Source of the DNA: Brachynemurus nebulosus
Lineage: Eukaryota; Arthropoda; Insecta; Neuroptera; Myrmeleontidae
NCBI GenBank assembly: GCA_035578155.1
Contig: JAPWDM010000017.1
Coordinates: 582,001-646,000 of the forward strand
Reading direction: 5' to 3'
DNA: 64,000 nucleotides
Shown piece by piece: positions 21,734-35,594 of this stretch. The position numbers and the translations under genes were made by a program. Numbering within the stretch: position 1 is the first letter of the stretch; each line of letters opens with the position of its first letter. Below the pieces are notes generated by a model that was given only the letters and a program-made list of their open reading frames with translations, had not been told where the DNA came from and searched no databases.

Positions 21734-23949
21734 AAACAGATAGTGCCCGTTGTAGATAGGGGGAGAGGGGAGTTGAGGAGGTATTGGGATAGATATACTT
21801 ATTGATAAATGTATTTTGTTGCAAGTACACAGTTTAAGTAAGTAAACAAAGATTTGTGTAGCAATTATTCAATTTTGTGAACTTTTTTGTGTGCTATAGT
21901 CTTGAATCTACAAGGATTCCAAGCGCGTATACAAGGGGCAAGGCGGGGGGGGGGGGGGTGTCAAGGGGTCATGACCCGCCCCCCTGAGAATTAAAAATAT
22001 ACACTAGATATTATTTAATTTGTCAATTTACCAGTTGACTTTTTTTCAATATTTTTCTTCGTATCACGCTGTTAGTAAAACATTTCCTGATCGCAAATAT
22101 TATAAAGTCAAATACATATAATAATAGCACAGTTGATATTTCAGTTCTACATTATTACTACTGTGTCTTTCATGTTACATTATTTATAAGTGTTTTCACA
22201 AGTTACAGTAAAACCTGTCAGCTATAATCGAGTATTGGAACAAAGCAATCATAACAGTGCCAAAAATTCGATGTTAGCAATGTTAAAAAAAATTGTGATT
22301 GTACTTCTGATGACACGATCGAAGTGAACCGATTCGAAGGACTCTATACTGAACGAGTCGTGGTTATAGATAAGCGTGCCACATCAATAACAAAAATGTT
22401 TAAAAATTAAATTCCATCAGATTAAGACCAGAATTTAGAAGTAATGCAATTAGGGCCGGATTTATCGTAAATTTTGCCCGGGCACTGTAAAAAATGCCGC
22501 CCCTGTTCCAAAAAAATTCCATTTTGCCGCCCTCGTTATGAAACAGTTAGGTACTAATTTTGATAAATAAATTATTTTTTGGCGCCCGGGGCACGTGCTG
22601 CCCCCCCTCCCCGTGGATCAGGGAGTATATTTCTGATATCAATTATATGTGCTACAAAATTTTCATTGTTTTATTTCGACGGTTTTCATAGATTTGTTGA
22701 ATTTTAGTAATTTGAAAAAGAATTTACATTCAAATAACATTTATAATAATTTGATATAATATGAAATGAAGAATGTTGTGGATAAGTTAAACACATAATT
22801 TGAAAACCTATTGCAGATTTAATTATAGCATTACTGTTTTCATTGCACTCTAAAAACCATTTTTGATTTCGTTACAACTTTCTGACAATAATTTATTTTA
22901 TGAGATTATTTCTGCAATTGATTTCACCTTGGTGTAATGCAGTTGTCTAAGTAAAGGAACTCGTAGTTTTTTATGCTGATTTTGATCGGTTTTACTTTAC
23001 AGGGAATTTCTATACAACTACAAAATATATTTAATAATAATAATAATAATAATAAGTAGGAGGAAAGATAAAGTTCTCGAGTCAAAAGTTTTCGAGTCGA
23101 TTTACACTTGATAAGCTCGATGGAGTTTTCACTCGAACCATTACATTTCTGTGTATATTGCCTTCATGTTTTAAAGCTTCTGAAATATTTACATACATAC
23201 ACTGAAATATTTTATTTTAAAACTTACACTTACCAGATGATTGTCAATTTCCTCTTTTGAGTAATTGGCGCGGGGAGGTGTTGGCTCTACTCATCTTTTT
23301 TTAATTATCTACTATTAATTCGAACTAGGCTGGTGTCCTGTAAGTGAAAAAAAAAACAATGTACCCGGAAATTTTAGTAAGTGTGTTTAAAAAGTGACAG
23401 AGGTGAACACGATTGGAGTACGAGTATCAAATACCGTAAAACGGATGAATAGTGAACTTTTTGAATTTAACCACTATTATTATTGGTGGGAGACGTCTTA
23501 CGGTACTAAAAAAAAGGTATTTTTTCTGCTTGTAACATTTTATACTTAAAAGTTTCGAGTATTTTTCTCAAGTGTTTCCGAAAAATAAAATAATATATTC
23601 GTCTTTTTTAATTATATGATCATGCCGCCGTGCCGCGCCGTTAAAATGAAACATAAAATTTCCATTTAATGAAAAATTATGTTAGTTTATCAAAATGAAC
23701 ACTTTAATCGATAATAATTCACAAAGACTGATACGACGAATTACACGTGGTATCTATGATAATAAAAGTCAACTAAGCGTAAAACAATAGTGAACACAAA
23801 AGTATCAACTGACGATAACAAAGATATTCATTCCTCCCTACCATATTGTGATCCTTATTTAGTAATTTACATTTTAAACGGTAATTTACGGCGTATATTT
23901 TGTGTTATTAAGTATGTATATGTGACAGAATAGTATTTTACAATATAAG
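21734..23949. other. Spacer with hAT-type MITE fragments
   Basis: A G run plus GGGTCATGACCCGCCCCCCTG at about 21941-21986 resembles the ends of the hAT-like element at 33350. The stretch 22450-22620 starts with GGGCCGGATTTAT and ends with CCGTGGATCAGG, also MITE-like. A short (AAT)n lies at about 23030-23055. No gene is seen. Confidence 0.5.
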
Positions 23950-23959
23950 TTCGGTAAGT

Positions 23960-24036
23960 TGCTTTTACTGATCGAGAAAATGTTGCGAAAACGAGACCCG
24001 CAGGGTCGAGTTTGTGCAATTTTCGAGATCAGTAAA
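23960..24036. repeat. Quasi-palindrome TTTACTGATC...GATCAGTAAA
   Basis: Nested inverted segments (TTTACTGATC/GATCAGTAAA, CGAGAAAA/TTTTCGAG and GACCC-GCA-GGGTC) form one GC-centred hairpin of about 75 bases. It is of the same class as 20850-20932. Confidence 0.75.
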
Positions 24037-24843
24037 TGCACTTAACGCATCGTGTATTGTATAATATTTTTTGCACGATCGATTTAAAATAATTAAAGAT
24101 TAAAAATGTGTTAAATAAAAAATAAAATTCAGATAATATAGATGAAATATATTTCTATGTTATGACATAGAATGCCATGAATAAATATTATAAATAATAT
24201 TCATAACAACTAATATGAATCTTTGTAGTGACAATTGACAACTATATTTGTAAATAAAAAATTAAGTGTCAATATTTCACTGGCGTGAATATTTTTTTTG
24301 AATTTTCTATTAAAAAAAATTGAGGAAAATAGTTTGTTAAACTATATTATTAGTGAGAATAATGAAATTGATGAAGCATTTTATTTTTGACTGCAAATTT
24401 ATTCTCGTAAAATGAAAGGAAGATTATGAAAGCCACAGAAAATCTTAATGATTGAACGACCTTTTGAAATGTCAATAAAATAAGAAGACTGATGCCAACA
24501 ATAATAATAATAATGTGCAAACTAGTGAAAATTTTCATATTATTAATGGATTTATTTTCCTAATTGTTCAAATTGTACTTTTAATTTCAATATAAATAAA
24601 TAAATACAATCATTTTTGAGCTAATTTAACTTACCACACTCCTATTTACTTACCACGCATCTATTTCACTTACCGCACTGTTATTTTTTGGTTTCCATGG
24701 ATATAAACAAACGTTCGGGAAATGTAACTTACCAGCATTGTCAACAGCATCGGTAAATGCATGAAAATACACGATCGTGCAAAAAAGACAATACAGTGCA
24801 TTTAAGTACAGTACAACTATTCAATCAAAATTTGTGCTTATTA
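24037..24843. other. AT-rich spacer, no gene seen
   Basis: No coding or RNA signature that I can support. The ACGATCGTGCAAAAAA at about 24770 echoes the TTTTTTGCACGATCG at 24069, which suggests ends of one decayed repeat. Confidence 0.5.
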
Positions 24844-25264
24844 GTGTTGTAACGAAGCGGGAAGTGCGTGTGACCCTATTGCACTTGACTCTTCCTAACA
24901 CTCACCTGCCCGCTTGGTTGTTGGCCCTAGTCGAGCGGTTGCCTAGGACCAACGAGAAGGTTGTGGGTTGGGCATCGAGCCTGATAGTCGATCTAGGGTC
25001 GCACCATATAGATGTACCCTAGGTTGTAGAGGAGGCATGGTGAACAGTGGGAATTTTTAAAAGTGAAACAATAAACTTCTTTTTTTTATAAAATTATTAA
25101 TCTATATTTACAATAGAAAAACAGATTGTATAAAAATCTATATATATACAAAATTTAAAGAAAAAAAATTCATACGTAACACTAGACAACATTAAATAAA
25201 ATTCTAACAGAAATTAAAATACCACAAACTTATTAACAAAAAATAAACCCTTAAATTAATAAAA

Positions 25265-26090
25265 AACGCCATGAGCAGCGGAGCCCCATCACGGAAGTCG
25301 AATTTTTCCTTTCATCTTCGGTATTGAGTGTCTACAAGCGAAATATAATTGAAAGTCCACAAGCGATTTGTAATTTTGGTGGTTTCAAAACTGATGATGA
25401 GTGTCCGGTTGATCGGGGCTTTAAAAAAAGGTTTTAAGTTTTTAAGGGCTGAATTTCAGTAAATTTCAATTTTGTGCCGATAGCAGTTAACAGGGAAAAA
25501 GCCAACACAATTCGTACGAGGGCATTTCTATCCATGCTTATCCGCCAATTGCCTTTGTGTTTTATTTTTAAATATTAAAAAAGGAACTTAAATAGTAAAC
25601 TGGAAGGCTTTTATGAAGATATTTTTTCTTTCCAAAAAAATCCAAAATTTCTATTTTATAAATAATAAAAATCCAAAATTCCTAATTTATAAATAAACAG
25701 TGACTTTAATAAAACGCCGTGAGCAGCGGGGTCCCATCACGGTAGTCGAATTTTCCCCTTCATCTTCGGTATTGAATGTCTACAAGCGAAATGTGATTGA
25801 AAGTCTGCAACCGAATTGTCATTTTGTTGGTTTCAAAACTGGTGATGAGTGTTCGGCTGATCGAGGCTTTAAAAAAAGGTTTTAAGTATTTAAGGGCTGT
25901 ATCTCAGTAAATTTCAATTTTGTGCCGAAAACAGGTAGCAGAAAAAAAACCAACACAATTCGTACGAGGACATTCCTGCCCATGTTTATCCGCTAATTGC
26001 CTTTATGTTTTAGTTTTAAATATTAAAAAAGGACCTTAAATAGTAAACTGGAAGGCCTTTATAAAGATATTTTTTCTTTCAAAAAAAAAA
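25265..26090. repeat. Direct repeat pair, 447-bp period
   Basis: Copies begin at 25265 and about 25712 with AACGCC-TGAGCAGCGG and share GCGAAAT-T-ATTGAAAGTC and AATTCGTACGAGG. A related start (GTGAGCAGCAGAACTCCGTC) is at about 48220, so the unit belongs to a dispersed family. Confidence 0.88.
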
Positions 26091-26689
26091 AAAATAAAAA
26101 ATAAAAAAAATAAAAAATAAAAAATTATTTTATAAATAATAAAAATCCAAAATTCCTACTTTATATGTATGTATACATATAGAATTACCTATATGTAATA
26201 TAATTGAGGAGAGAATCGACTAGAGAGAATGCTGTGTATTACAAATACATTAGGAAATTGAAGCAAAAAATTTGACTGATGTGAGCAAAAAAATTGACTG
26301 ATGGGATTACTTTAATGGCGGTCAAACCATTAATTTAATGGTTTAATTGGTTTATCTAATATTTATAAACAAGTCTCCGTGGTTACAATTTGGGCTTACT
26401 ACAATGGAGTCATGCTTCAAAATTTAATGCCTGTGTTATCTCTAGGAAACATATGTTAATATGTTTGATTCAGTGCTCTGTGTGTAATGTAATATGTATG
26501 TATGCAACTACCTATATGTATGTATTGCTTTTGTTAAAAAATTGTATTCACTTTTTTTTAAATTTTTTAAAATTACTATTCGCCTACTTGTATTTAGAAT
26601 AAAAGTAATGCATTTAAAACACATTTAACAATAGCATTCAATTCCGATGTAAAAATGGAAGAAGTGGAGGGAAAAGTAATGTGGACTCC

Positions 26690-27540
26690 CTAAAAGGTAC
26701 TAGCTGGATACTAACTGAATACACGTACAAAATTTCAGCCCTCTAGGTTTCCTTAGAGAGTCTCTAGACGTGTTAGAAAACAAGCAAAAAAATTAAGGAA
26801 ATATTGGCGTAAAAATCGTGGGGGTAAGGGTTAAAAGTTGAAACCCCCAAAAAACAGTGTCTGGCTATTAGCTTAACCTGTACACAAAATTTCAGCCCTC
26901 TAGGTTTATTTGGGGAGATTTTGACCCGAACGAAACTGTTAAAAAACAAGAAAAATCATGTTCTTTTGGGTATAAAAATGGTGGCGGTAGGGTTTGAAAG
27001 TCGAGACTCCCAAAAGGCACCCCCTTGATACTAACTCAATCCGAATACAAAATTTCAGCCCTCTAGGTTTATTTGGGTGACCTGTGCGAGTGGTACAAAC
27101 TTCGAAAACGTCAAAAATGCATGAAATTGTAGCTTAAAAATGAGGGGGGTGGGGGTAAAATATTAAAACCTCCAAAATGCACAACCTAGGTAGGAACTTT
27201 ATCAACACACCAAATTTCAACCCTCTACGTTAATTCTGGGGGGCTGGGGGCCTGTTAGATCCAGCGAAAATCGTTTTTCCCCCCTCTACTCCCACCAAAT
27301 CATCCTAGGAAGCTGAATTTTAGATATGTTGTAGATAATTGACCGAAACATTATTTAAAACCGGTTTGGAAAAGTTTTATTGCTTTTTCTCCCCCCACCA
27401 CCCCCTTAAAGGTCAGGTCAGAAAAAAAATTTGCCCAAAATTTGACCCCACTTTGATAGTATGAGGTGCCTCGAAAATGAGCCCCATTTACCAAATTTCA
27501 TCTGTTAACTTCCATAGGGGGGCCCTACACAAATTAAAGG
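26690..27540. repeat. Degenerate tandem repeat around AAAATTTCAGCCCTCTAGG
   Basis: The phrase recurs at about 26730, 26887, 27050 and (diverged) 27210, each time followed by a GGTTTAT-type stretch and preceded by a G-rich block. The end at 27270-27370 matches 6778-6875 inverted. Confidence 0.82.
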
Positions 27541-27547
27541 GTGGCGG

Positions 27548-27550
<3 letters not shown>

Positions 27551-27611
<61 letters not shown>
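27551..27611. repeat. (TA)n microsatellite
   Basis: Pure TA array of about 60 bp inside the LTR insertion. Confidence 0.97.
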
Positions 27612-27615
<4 letters not shown>

Positions 27616-28179
27616 CATTTTTTTTCTACATATGTGTTCTACGGGTCCGAAAACGGATAGCGCCCCTACTCTCGCCTCTCGCAGCTCTTATCGTATAGAC
27701 TGTATAAGTCTAATTTTTCGGAGAAATTCGACTAATAAACACAAAGAAAACTAAAAATAAAAAAAAAACTAAAGTCAGAAACCACTAACACTCGCCTCTA
27801 ACATTAGATAAATAAAATACCACATTCCCTTAAATTAAAACGAATACAATGGTAAGAAAAATAAATCAACTATAAACTACTTACCCTTGGAACCCATCTG
27901 GATGCCTTTCTCTTGGCTACTTGGGCCAGTCGCCACTAGGACGACCGACCCTTTCTTTTTCTCTACTATTGACGGCTACTAACTACTGGTGACTGTCTCT
28001 ATCGATAACCCCATTTTACTAACGAACGTTTTATTTATACGGAATTCACCTGTTCGATTCGCTGAGCCAAACAATTTTGTGACATCGATATTGTACAAAA
28101 CGTACACGCGTTGTTTAAGTGTATTGACATGTATATTAATTTCGCAATGCATGTTTTGCAATATCGGCGGCTCTTCACA

Positions 28180-28198
28180 TGGCTCCCTTCTTTAAAAA
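28180..28198 (-). promoter_or_regulatory. Polypurine tract of the LTR element
   Basis: On the minus strand AAAGAAGGGAG stands directly before the 3' LTR start TGTGAAGAG, the expected place for plus-strand DNA priming. Confidence 0.7.
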
Positions 28199-30582
28199 GA
28201 TGGTTTCTCCTTTTGGAGGAACCAGGCTTTTATTCCCATGAATCGAAAAGGTGACTCGCGCTTGCAACTTTTATAATAAACAAATTGTATCAACGCCAAA
28301 CATCCAAAAAGGTTTCCAAGTACCATACTACAACTGAAACTTACTAAGCTATAATTACATTAAAGTGTTCTTAATTTTCGTCTCTCTTTTCTACAATACT
28401 ATAGCACTTAACGTTCATTAAGACACTTAGAGTTCACTATGGAAACTTATAGTTCACACACTTAGAGTCTTAACTTGAGTCTACATACCACACGATTCCA
28501 CATCTCATTTCATTTGCCAAAGTACGTTGCACTTTCAATCTTTTCCCAGTGTCATTTAGATTTTCCCACACAACACTCTCCTCTTTTCATGCTTAGTGTT
28601 TTGTGTCAATTAACATGGTGATCTTCTCTCTGGGCGTCGACTGTTCACAAATCTTACGCGCTTCAACACAATCGAGGCGACCTGAAGGTTTCCATTGAGA
28701 CAATATTTACTGACCCACAGCATATGTAAACTATTCTGTCAGTTTACTGGTTGTCTCTGCCGTCCCTGGGCCTCCAGATATGAAAGTGTCAGCAAATTTC
28801 CATGAGTTCTACCACGTAAGACAGAAGTGGTTGGACTAGACATCAGATTTGTGTTGCGTATCAATATGAAAAGCCATTTGCGTATATTGATAGATAAAGT
28901 ACACTCCATTGGTCCAATACTCCGTGGTCCCAAAATACATTTTGGTTAGTGCTTGGCAACTTTTCTTCCTGGATGTGTCGTTCAGAATCGTGCAGCGGTT
29001 TACATTCAGTACTCAAAAAACAAAACAAACAAAAAATTTATATAATAAAAGATTATTAATTTAATGATTCTAGCTGAGACTCGCAGTTTATTTGTATTGG
29101 TAGATCGGAAAAATTTGAGTATCTGCATTTTATTTCAAATATTTTTACATATATTGACCGGAATACGCGAACAAAATTTTTAATGGCAAATCATAATTAT
29201 AAAAATTTACGGAAACGAAGACAAAATTTATACCATTATATCATATTACATTATATATGTATACATCTTTACATCTTTCAAGTCATCAAAATTTAACACA
29301 GTTTAACAAAAATTAGGTATTACTAACATTCACAGTCATTAATTCAAATTAACAAACATTTTTACGATAAATTACAATAACGCTGACGAGAAAAATTAAA
29401 GCATTAAAATTTTTACGGAAACCTATTTACATAGTTACAATATTAAGGTAATGATCAAATAAATAAGATTCCGGTGTATGTACTCTCAATTTCTTCATGT
29501 TAACAAAACAACGATTTTCCCACATTCATAAATGAGTTTATACTTTTAACAGAATTTGAAAGAAACAGAAATTTAATAAAAAAAAATAATAATAATAATA
29601 AAATTGTTACCTGCATACTTTTCAATCTTCTTCTCTTCTTCTTCATCACCTCCTTACCTCTTTCAAATACATACCTGAGTATATCTTCTGTACGGGCTCG
29701 CATTATTCGACCAGATAAACGTACCATCTTCTATTGACAACCTGCCGTAGTTCCCCTATTTCTCTATGACTACAAGTTCAGGAATTATGTCCCCCTTTAG
29801 TAACGTTTACTAATTGACTGGTCGTGGCTACTCCGTTTTCGCGATGTAGTATCCCCTCTAATTAGTCAAGGTCTATGCTGCTTGACTCCCTTTTAGGTAC
29901 TTACATTTCGCGAAGCTTCAACATATCAGTGCGATTAGAATTTCAAGACCTTACCATAAGCAAACTGGATGTCTACCAATATCCTATTTTACTCGGACTT
30001 CACTCCATCTTAGTGGGTGTGTCACGGTAGGTTTACTTTTCATGTTCCGACTTCCAATGTTGAAACTCTTCACTGTCAACAACCCCCTTTTACTTCAATT
30101 GGCTGTCCGTGGCTCTCAAACTTTCGTTTATCCCCTCTAAATCCCCTTTGGTGCTTCTTAATTTCATCTTCCCTAATTTAATTTTGCTCACAAAAATTTT
30201 CCAATTCTCTATAATAAAATTCCTGCTTTCCCAAATTTAAATAACAAAAGAAAAATAATAAGTCGTTTTCTCAACCCAAAAACGAATTTTTGCTAAGTAA
30301 AAAAAAGCGATCAAAAAAAATTGTATTTTTCTAAATAAAAACAATACTAACTCGTTTTCTTAAATCAACAAAAAAAAAGTTCCTTTTCCTTTCATAAATT
30401 ATAAGATTTTGTTTTCCTAAATTAAAAGCCCAAAAAATAATAAATAAAGATTCTGTTTCTCTAAATAAAAAGTACCTCTTTTCTCCAAATTAAAAATCTT
30501 TATCTTCTCAAGTTAAAAAGAAAAATTTTTCAAAACTCTAAATTCTTATCTTCTTCATTTATGCGTCCAATATCTGTGTATA
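28199..30582 (-). other. Internal region of the LTR element, part 1, no recognisable ORF
   Basis: A few short minus-strand frames exist (28739-28933, 29500-29727), but none shows gag, protease, RT, RNase H or integrase motifs. The remainder is A+T-rich and non-coding to my reading. Confidence 0.6.
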
Positions 30583-30734
30583 TTTTGTTTATTGTAACAA
30601 TATTTTTTTTGGGATATATAAATTTCACGAAGAATTTTTTCAACCTTCTCCCAAATTGCGTGGACTAGCTTTATAGAAGGATGGACATAATGAAACCAAT
30701 ATCTTCTATTTCATAGCTTTTCTTTATTAAAATT

Positions 30735-30775
30735 GCCAAAATATTTTCGATATGTTTAATATCATCTTCAGTGGC
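30735..30775 (-). ncRNA. Hammerhead-like motif, inverted copy
   Basis: Reverse complement of the 41-base motif at 1575-1615, with no base changes seen. Confidence 0.68.
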
Positions 30776-30847
30776 TAAACATCAAAAAAAAAAAAAAAAA
30801 AAAAAAAAAAATGTTTTTTTTTTTTTTTTTTTTTTTTTTGATGTTTA

Positions 30848-30888
30848 GCCACTGAAGATGATATTAAACATATCGAAAATATTTTGGC
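30848..30888 (+). ncRNA. Hammerhead-like motif, fourth copy
   Basis: Same 41 bases as at 1575-1615, on the plus strand of the palindromic Penelope insertion. Confidence 0.68.
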
Positions 30889-31013
30889 AATTTTAATAAA
30901 GAAAAGCTATGAAATAGAAGATATTGGTTTCATTATGTCCATCCTTCTATAAAGCTAGTCCACGCAATTTGGGAGAAGGTTGAAAAAATTCTTCGTGAAG
31001 TTTTGTTTATTGT

Positions 31014-31290
<277 letters not shown>

Positions 31291-32180
31291 TAACTATACA
31301 TTTAAGTTAATGAACTTGGTAAAAATTTATCCAGCCAGCAAAATGTGCAGTAACGTCGATCCTGCATTTAAATAAAATCATTGTCTTGTACACTACTACA
31401 TGGGTTGTTAGTGTTCGCAATTTCTTCAAACATATACAACCTAACAACTGCTTAACGAACACAACCCAGTCCATCTTGTACAGTAAGATGATATCTTATG
31501 GATATAATTACCTAATGTGACAATGACCTAATACAAAAATGCAACGTTTAGAGAAACATATGTTTAACAATAAACGTTTGATCAACAATTACTTTAAAAT
31601 TGAATTTAAATTTATATCATTTAAATCATCCCCTATACGCTTATATTTACACCGAATCTACATCCTTTTATTTTTTTGCATATCTGATTTAAAATTCTCC
31701 CGAACCACACAGACACAAGCTCACCAAATCACTATTAACCTACTATAGCCCAAAAACTAAACTTTTATCTACCATTTTAAAATTTTCAAAACCAATGTTT
31801 CGTCACCCTCTCCATATCTTCTCTATTGCGAATCCTGGTTCCACTTAGATTTATATGGCTTATCGCTGTGCAAAATAAACTTTTATCGATACTTTACTAC
31901 ACTAAATAAAGTATATACAAATCGCGTTACCTCTCGAAGTTACTCGAATAAAATTTATTGTCTTCAGTTTCCCTAGTTTTCCCCTACTTCAATCCCTAAT
32001 AATCCTCTATCTTCTCCGTAGGCTTCCCGGCAAAATATTTTTTTATCTAAACTGCTCATACTCAACGTAACGATCTTTCCCGTGGCCTTGCCAAGACTAT
32101 CGTTACTAAAATACTTTGCGGCCTAATTCCCTAAGTTCATACTGTTGTTCACCGCCAGTTGTCTCCTCTAGGTTGCCCCA
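31291..32180 (-). other. Internal region of the LTR element, part 2 (leader side), no ORF
   Basis: This lies next to the primer site on the minus strand, where gag would begin. I see no supportable frame. Confidence 0.55.
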
Positions 32181-32198
32181 CCCCACTACCTGACACCA
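32181..32198 (-). promoter_or_regulatory. Primer-binding site, tRNA-Leu-like
   Basis: The minus strand reads TGGTGTCAGGTAGTGGGG one base after the LTR end. TGGTGTCAGGAGTGGG-type sites complement the 3' end of tRNA-Leu; two mismatch-type differences are visible. Confidence 0.65.
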
Positions 32199-32199
32199 T

Positions 32200-32972
32200 T
32201 GTAACGAAGCGGGAGGTGCGTGTGACCCTATTGCACTTGACTCTTCCTAACACTCACCTGCCCGCTTGGTTGTTGGCCCTAGTCGAGCGATTGCCTAGGA
32301 CCAACGAGAAGTTGTGGGTTGGGCATCGAACCTCATAGTCGATCTAGGGTCGCACCATATAGATGTACCCTAGGTTGTAGAGGAGGCATGGTGAACAGTG
32401 GGAATTTTTAAAAGTGAGACAATAAACTTCTTTTTTTTTTATAAAATTATTAATCTATATTTACAATAGAAAAACAGATTGTATAAAAATCTACATATAC
32501 AAAATTTAAAGAAAAAAAATTCATACGTAACACTAGACAACATTAAATAAAATTCTAACAGAAATTAAAATACCACAAACTTATTAACAAAAAATAAACC
32601 CTTAAATTAATATAAACACAAAGAAAACTAAAAATAAAAGAAAACTAAAGTCAGAAACCACTAACATTCGCCTCTAACATTAGATAAATAAAATACCACA
32701 TTCCCTTAAATTAAAACGAATACAATGGTAAGAAAAATAAATCAACTATAAACTACTTACCCTTGGAACCCATCTGGATGCCTTTCTCTTGGCTACTTGG
32801 GCCAGTCGCCACTAGGACGACCGACCCTTTCTTTTTCTCTACTATTGACGGCTACTAACTACTGGTGACTGTCTCTATCGATAACCCCATTTTACTAACG
32901 AACGTTTTATTTATACGGAATTCACCTGTTCGATTCGCAATGCACGTTTTGCAATATCGGCGGCTCTTCACA
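32200..32972 (-). repeat. 5' LTR (minus sense), uninterrupted
   Basis: 773 bases matching the split LTR at 24848-28179, beginning TGTAACGAAGCGGG and ending GGCTCTTCACA on the plus strand. Confidence 0.9.
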
Positions 32973-32976
32973 GTGT

Positions 32977-33341
32977 GAAGAAAAATAGCGAATGATAACA
33001 AACTAAAAATTACATATTTTCAAATTTAAAAAAATAACTAATTATTTTAAAAAAGATCGTCGAGTGTTAGGGTTCTCCAATAGTTAAAATCTTACGTAAC
33101 TTTTAGAATTAAATACCTAGAGGTCGACACTTAGGTGTATTTTTTACGGGGTAGCATAAAAATAGATAAAAATAGCTGGGACCTTTTACTTGGCAGTAAC
33201 TCGCGCATGATACAGATAGATATATTTGAAAATACTTACAAGTAAGAGACAATAACATCTGAAAAATACCTAGGTTTAAATCATATTAAAAAGAGACACC
33301 TTTTTAACAAATATATTGTTCTTTTTCGTTCCCTCTTTTAT
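32977..33341. other. Spacer, no gene seen
   Basis: AT-rich, nothing supportable. Confidence 0.55.
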
Positions 33342-33349
33342 TAGCTATT

Positions 33350-34547
33350 CAGTGGCGGATCCAGAGGGGAGGTCATAGGGGTCATGACCCCCCCCCCTGA
33401 ACTGAAAGTATTTGCTACATATTCTTACGATTACGCTAAAAAATTCAAACAAATAAAAATTAACATATAAATTTTCAAATTTCAAACAAAGAAATCTAGT
33501 GGTTAATATTTCTAAACAGTATAATTTTAACTTGTAATTTGAAAATGTAATGTACACACGTAGAAAATATTATAATTATTGTACATTAAAAGTCCTTGCA
33601 TCTAGCTCAGTGGTTCTCAAAGTTGTCTGTATTAACCCCCAGGGGTCGATAATAAGCTGCAAGGGGTCCATGTTGGGGGTTCGGTAAGATGTAAATGGGG
33701 GTTTATAGCGACAGGGTATACGTACACCGAAGCATGTTTTGGCTTGATTGTTCTAAAATGTAAAAATGAGAAATCGGTGATCTTTTTTTGGTTGTCACCT
33801 GCATTGACCAAAAAAAAGGTCATCGACACCTCTTTTTGGACAAATTATATTTTCAAAGTTGTTGCTGAATTTATGAATTTGTACAGGGGGTGTATCTAAA
33901 ATCGAAAGCCATGGCAAGGGATGGGGATCGACGACACCAAGAAGTTTGGGAACCACTAATCTAGCTTTTGAAAATAGGAGAGAATAACATATTTTTTTTT
34001 AAATGACCATTTATCAAATAACCAGTATAGATGCTGCACATGTGTTTAACAGTCTTTAACCTCGCAAAAAAAAATTAGAAATTCATGAAGTTTTGAGCAC
34101 TTTTTGTTAAATTTGCAATAGCGAACAAAGTTTGACTCCCCCTCCCCCCTAAATTGCAGGCTGGACTCGCCCCTGATTTGTAATATAGAATTTATACCTC
34201 ATTTCAGATACAATTGATCATGAGTTTTCGTTAAAAAATTAAATAATTCTTATATTCGAAACAAATCAATCTTCTATTCTTTTCTAAAAGCAAACTGCAA
34301 ATTTAAAATTTACGTAAATGTAATAATGAAAGAGATAAAGTAAAAAAAACGGAAATTATTTAAATTCAAAATGACGAAGCATGGTTAAATTTAACTGAAA
34401 TGAATCATACCTATAAGCTTCACATAAATAAAAATTCTGTGCAGATTTGGACACCCTTTGTTATAGGTATTTACAATAAGGACTAAAGTGTTAAGTCATA
34501 AAAATTTGACCCCCCCCCCCCTGAGCTGAAGGCTGAATCCGCCCCTG
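33350..34547. mobile_element. hAT-like non-autonomous element, 1.2 kb
   Basis: The left end CAGTGGCGGATCCAG and right end CTGAATCCGCCCCTG are imperfect inverted repeats. A 7-bp direct repeat AGCTATT flanks the element (33343-33349 and 34548-34554), close to the 8 bp usual for hAT. C runs follow both inner ends (33389-33399 and 34510-34521). No transposase is present, and another MITE is nested at 33608-33958. Confidence 0.78.
33608..33958. mobile_element. hAT MITE nested in the hAT-like element
   Basis: Ends CAGTGGTTCTCAAA and TTTGGGAACCACTA form the classic hAT inverted repeat. A perfect 8-bp duplication ATCTAGCT lies at 33600-33607 and 33959-33966. Length 351 bp, non-coding. Confidence 0.93.
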
Positions 34548-34555
34548 AGCTATTA

Positions 34556-35587
<1,032 letters not shown>

Positions 35588-35594
35588 GGACTGG

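Larger units (their letters stand above)
25261..27736. mobile_element. 2.48 kb insertion within the LTR
   Basis: Comparison with the uninterrupted LTR (32610-32620) places the insertion between TTAATA and AACACAAAG, with a possible 5-bp TAATA duplication at the ends. Its content is non-coding: a 447-bp direct repeat pair, a degenerate tandem block, and a (TA)n array. I cannot assign it to a family. Confidence 0.75.
24848..28179 (-). repeat. 3' LTR (minus sense), split by an insertion
   Basis: Bases 24848-25260 plus about 27737-28179 match 32200-32972 in order. About 2.48 kb is inserted after CTTAAATTAATA. This LTR retains about 82 bases (from about 28060) that are deleted in the other LTR between two short TTCGC repeats. 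Confidence 0.9.
30596..31000. mobile_element. Inverted pair of Penelope 3' ends inserted as one unit (13-bp TSD)
   Basis: Bases 30596-30787 are the minus-strand 3' end of the Penelope element, including the start of the next head-to-tail unit (30596-30625). Bases about 30836-30997 are the plus-strand 3' end. The two face each other across a run of A then T. The pair is flanked by a 13-bp direct repeat TTTTGTTTATTGT (30583-30595 and 31001-31013), so it inserted as a single palindromic DNA. The host sequence interrupted is the left arm of the hairpin that continues at 31014. Confidence 0.88.

Noticed and set aside
28180..28200. Plus-strand primer-binding site TGGCTCCC after the left LTR
   Set aside because: The minus orientation gives a better tRNA-Leu-like primer site at 32181-32198 and a purine tract here, so this is the polypurine tract end.
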